Source: an uncultured Pseudomonadota bacterium (GTDB lineage Bacteria; Pseudomonadota; Gammaproteobacteria; Burkholderiales; Usitatibacteraceae). Taken from it: a stretch of DNA of 35,004 bases. The stretch spans positions 1 through 35,004 of the forward strand of contig CALEJW010000014.1 in the NCBI GenBank assembly GCA_937898635.1, given 5' to 3'. The notes beneath the pieces are model-generated. The model saw only the letters and a program-made list of their open reading frames with translations, was not told the DNA's origin and made no database searches. The translations under genes were made by a program, and so were the position numbers. Shown piece by piece: positions 32,741 to 35,004 of this stretch (its first letter is position 1; every line of letters starts with the position of its first letter).

Positions 32741-33360
32741 TGTCGATACAGCTCCTCGCCTTCTACTGCTGCGCCGCGATCCTCCTCCTCGCCGCGCTTC
32801 GCGTCATCACGGCGGGCAACCCCGTCCACGCCGCGCTCTGGCTCGTGCTCGCCTTCTTCACCGCGGCGGGCCTGTGGCTGCTCCTGTACGCGGAGTTCCT
32901 CGCGGTCGTGCTCGTGCTCGTGTACGTGGGCGCGGTGATGGTGCTCTTCCTCTTCGTGGTGATGATGCTCGACGTGAACTTCGACAAGCTGCGCGAGGGC
33001 TTCTGGCGCCACGCGCCGCTCGCGGGCGGGATCGGGCTCCTCATGGCCCTCGAGATGGCGCTCGTCCTCGCCTCGCGCGAGTTCGGCGCCGAGGGCGCGC
33101 CCTCGCCGGGGGCGCCGCCGGCGGGCTACTCCAACACCAAGGAGCTCGGGCGCATCGTCTACACCGACTACGTCTTCCCCTTCGAGCTCGCGGCGGTCGT
33201 GCTCCTCGTGGCGATCGTCGCCGCGATCGCGCTCACGCTGCGCCGGCGCAAGGAGACGCGCTACCAGGACCCGGCCGGCCAGCTCGCCGCCACCAAGGCC
33301 GGGCGCCTGAGGATCGTGAAGGACGCGCCCGCGGGCGGCGCGGCGGGGGAGGGCGAATGA
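32740..33360 (+). CDS. nuoJ: NADH-quinone oxidoreductase subunit J
   Basis: A 206-residue membrane subunit with five spans. The third contains the conserved VLVYVGAVMVLFLFVVMMLD with its helix-breaking segment, important for coupling. NPVHAALWLVLAFF precedes it. The last 35 residues form a charged cytosolic tail. ATG 32740 is chosen because earlier in-frame starts lie inside nuoI. It overlaps nuoK by ATGA. Confidence 0.97.
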   Translation: MSIQLLAFYCCAAILLLAALRVITAGNPVHAALWLVLAFFTAAGLWLLLYAEFLAVVLVLVYVGAVMVLFLFVVMMLDVNFDKLREGFWRHAPLAGGIGLLMALEMALVLASREFGAEGAPSPGAPPAGYSNTKELGRIVYTDYVFPFELAAVVLLVAIVAAIALTLRRRKETRYQDPAGQLAATKAGRLRIVKDAPAGGAAGEGE

Positions 33361-33662
33361 TCCCGCTCAACCACTACCTCGTCCTGGGGGCGCTCCTCTT
33401 CGCCATCGCGGTGGCGGGGATCTTCCTCAACCGCAAGAACCTCATCGTGATCCTCATGGCCATCGAGCTGATGCTGCTCTCGGTGAACATGAACTTCGTC
33501 GCCTTCTCGCACTTCCTGGGCGACCCCGCCGGGCAGGTGTTCGTCTTCTTCATCCTCACCGTCGCGGCCGCGGAATCGGCCATCGGTCTCGCGATCCTCG
33601 TCACGCTCTTCCGCAACCTCCGCTCGATCAACGTCGACGACATGGGTTCCCTCAAGGGATGA
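33357..33662 (+). CDS. nuoK: NADH-quinone oxidoreductase subunit K
   Basis: A 101-residue membrane subunit with three spans, related to MrpC. The conserved acidic residues in proton transfer are in LMAIELMLLSVNMNF and ILTVAAAESAIGLAI. The start ATG 33357 overlaps the nuoJ stop; nuoL follows seven bases after its stop. The length is standard. Confidence 0.98.
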   Translation: MIPLNHYLVLGALLFAIAVAGIFLNRKNLIVILMAIELMLLSVNMNFVAFSHFLGDPAGQVFVFFILTVAAAESAIGLAILVTLFRNLRSINVDDMGSLKG

Positions 33663-33669
33663 GGCGCCG

Positions 33670-35004
33670 ATGGAGCTCATGACGATCGCCACCCTCGCCG
33701 CCTTCGCCCCGCTCGCGGGCGCGCTGCTCGCCGGGTTGCTCGGCTGGAAGCTGGGGAGGGCCTTCGCGCACACGGTGACGATCGCCTCCGTGGCGGTGTC
33801 CCTGGTGGCCTCCCTCGTGCTCCTGCGCGAGGTCGCCGCGGGGAACTCCTTCGCCGGCGAGCTCTACACCTGGCTCAAGGGCGGCGGGTACTCGATCCAC
33901 GTGGGCTTCCTCGTGGACCGGCTCACGGCGGTGATGATGGTCGTGGTCACCTTCGTGTCGCTGATGGTCCACGTCTACACCATCGGCTACATGGCCGACG
34001 ACCCCGGCTACCAGCGCTTCTTCGCCTACATCTCGCTCTTCACCTTCGCGATGCTGATGCTGGTGATGGCGGACAACTTCCTGCAGCTCTTCTTCGGCTG
34101 GGAGGCGGTCGGGCTCGTCTCCTACCTCCTCATCGGCTTCTGGTACCGGCGGCCCACGGCGATCTACGCGAACCTCAAGGCCTTCCTCGTGAACCGCGTG
34201 GGCGACTTCGGGTTCCTGCTCGCGATCGGCTTCGTCTTCGCCTACTTCGGCACCTTCGACTACGCGGCGGTCTTCGTGAAGGCCCCGGCGCTCGCCTACA
34301 CGGGGATCGAGCTCGTCCCGGGGCACGCCTTCGCGCTCGGCACGATCGTCTGCGTCGGGCTCTTCGTCGGCGCCATGGGCAAGAGCGCGCAGTTCCCGCT
34401 GCACGTGTGGCTGCCGGATTCGATGGAGGGCCCCACGCCCATCTCCGCGCTGATCCACGCCGCGACCATGGTGACCGCGGGCATCTTCATGGTCGCGCGC
34501 ATGTCGCCGCTCTTCGAGCTCTCGCAGCCCGCGCTTTCCTTCGTGGTGGTGATCGGGGCGATCACCGCCTTCTTCATGGCGCTCGTGGCCATCGTCCAGA
34601 CGGACATCAAGCGGGTGGTCGCCTATTCCACGCTCTCGCAGCTCGGCTACATGACGATGGCGCTGGGGGCGGCGGCCTACCCGGTCGCGATCTTCCACCT
34701 GATGACCCACGCCTTCTTCAAGGCCGTGCTCTTCCTCGGCGCGGGCTCGGTGATCATCGCGCTTCACCACGAGCAGGACATGCGAAGGATGGGCGGGCTT
34801 CGCAAGTACATGCCCATCACCTACCTCACGGTGCTCGTCGGCGCCCTGGCCAACGCGGGCCTTCCGCCCTTCGCCGGGTTCTTCTCCAAGGACTCCATCC
34901 TCGAGGCCCTGAGCCTTTCGCAGACGCCGGGCGCGGGCTTCGCGTGGGTGCTCGCGCTCGCGGGCGTCTTCGTGGGCGGCTTCTACTCCTTCCGCCTCGT
35001 CTTC
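33670..35004 (+). CDS. nuoL: NADH-quinone oxidoreductase subunit L, 3' end beyond window
   Basis: The first 445 codons of the large antiporter-like subunit are present and run open to the last base; no stop occurs, so the gene is cut by the window edge. Recognisable parts are FLVDRLTAVMMVVVTFVS, FFGWEAVGLVSYLLIGFW with the key Glu, FLVNRVGDFGFLLAIG, GKSAQFPLHVWLPDSMEGPT, SALIHAATMVTAG and DIKRVVAYSTLSQLGYM. The missing part should hold the last spans and the long lateral helix. nuoM and nuoN are expected to follow outside the window. Confidence 0.98.
   Translation, partial: MELMTIATLAAFAPLAGALLAGLLGWKLGRAFAHTVTIASVAVSLVASLVLLREVAAGNSFAGELYTWLKGGGYSIHVGFLVDRLTAVMMVVVTFVSLMVHVYTIGYMADDPGYQRFFAYISLFTFAMLMLVMADNFLQLFFGWEAVGLVSYLLIGFWYRRPTAIYANLKAFLVNRVGDFGFLLAIGFVFAYFGTFDYAAVFVKAPALAYTGIELVPGHAFALGTIVCVGLFVGAMGKSAQFPLHVWLPDSMEGPTPISALIHAATMVTAGIFMVARMSPLFELSQPALSFVVVIGAITAFFMALVAIVQTDIKRVVAYSTLSQLGYMTMALGAAAYPVAIFHLMTHAFFKAVLFLGAGSVIIALHHEQDMRRMGGLRKYMPITYLTVLVGALANAGLPPFAGFFSKDSILEALSLSQTPGAGFAWVLALAGVFVGGFYSFRLVF

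Overview
The window looks like the chromosome of a high-GC betaproteobacterium. This is an inference from gene order and protein style: rlmE-ftsH-folP-glmM followed by pstSCAB, and tpiA-secG-tRNA-Leu(GAG)-nuoA..L, are arrangements I associate with that class. Nothing in the sequence fixes a genus. Coding density is very high, many genes overlap by ATGA or GTGA, and I see no transposase, integrase, CRISPR array or rRNA gene.

Layout. (1) 1-4618, plus strand: the 3' end of rlmE, a perfect long inverted repeat, ftsH, folP and glmM; a tandem GC-rich repeat supplies the 3' end of folP and fills the folP-glmM gap. (2) 4615-11358, minus strand: a seven-gene cluster read from right to left. It encodes a Tat-exported molybdopterin oxidoreductase that keeps the residues I recall for the ArrA/ArxA (arsenate reductase / arsenite oxidase) pocket, a four-cluster ferredoxin subunit, a TorD-type chaperone, a YqeB-type molybdenum-enzyme accessory protein, an ECF sigma factor, an ArsP/YraQ-type permease and a small CxxC redox protein. 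An FNR-type palindrome lies upstream, and a strong hairpin with a U-tract lies inside the cluster. (3) 11555-15443, plus: pstSCAB behind a clear Pho box and -10 element. (4) 15456-19693: on the minus strand dgkA, a GT4 glycosyltransferase and a PlcP-like metallophosphoesterase; divergently, a two-domain OlsF-like ornithine-lipid synthase. (5) 19882-22247, minus: arsR-arsI-arsC-acr3. (6) 22325-35004, plus: tpiA, secG, tRNA-Leu(GAG) and the complex I operon nuoABCD-cupin-EFGHIJKL, with nuoL cut by the window edge.

How the parts may work together. Regions 3 and 4 read as a phosphate-starvation locus. Pst takes up phosphate; the PlcP-like enzyme would release diacylglycerol from phospholipid; the glycosyltransferase would turn it into glycolipid and DgkA would recycle it; the OlsF-like protein would make phosphorus-free ornithine lipid. 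Regions 2 and 5 bracket that locus with arsenic-type genes: a candidate respiratory arsenic enzyme and organoarsenical-type permease on one side, and sensing, demethylation, arsenate reduction and arsenite export on the other. Arsenate is a phosphate analogue, so the neighbourhood is coherent, but the substrate of the molybdoenzyme cannot be proved from sequence alone.

The most unusual points are: the molybdoenzyme cluster carrying both a YqeB homologue and its own ECF sigma factor; the lipid-remodelling genes occupying the place after pstB where phoU/phoB/phoR are often found; a cupin gene translationally coupled between nuoD and nuoE; and a repeat that has become the C-terminus of folP.
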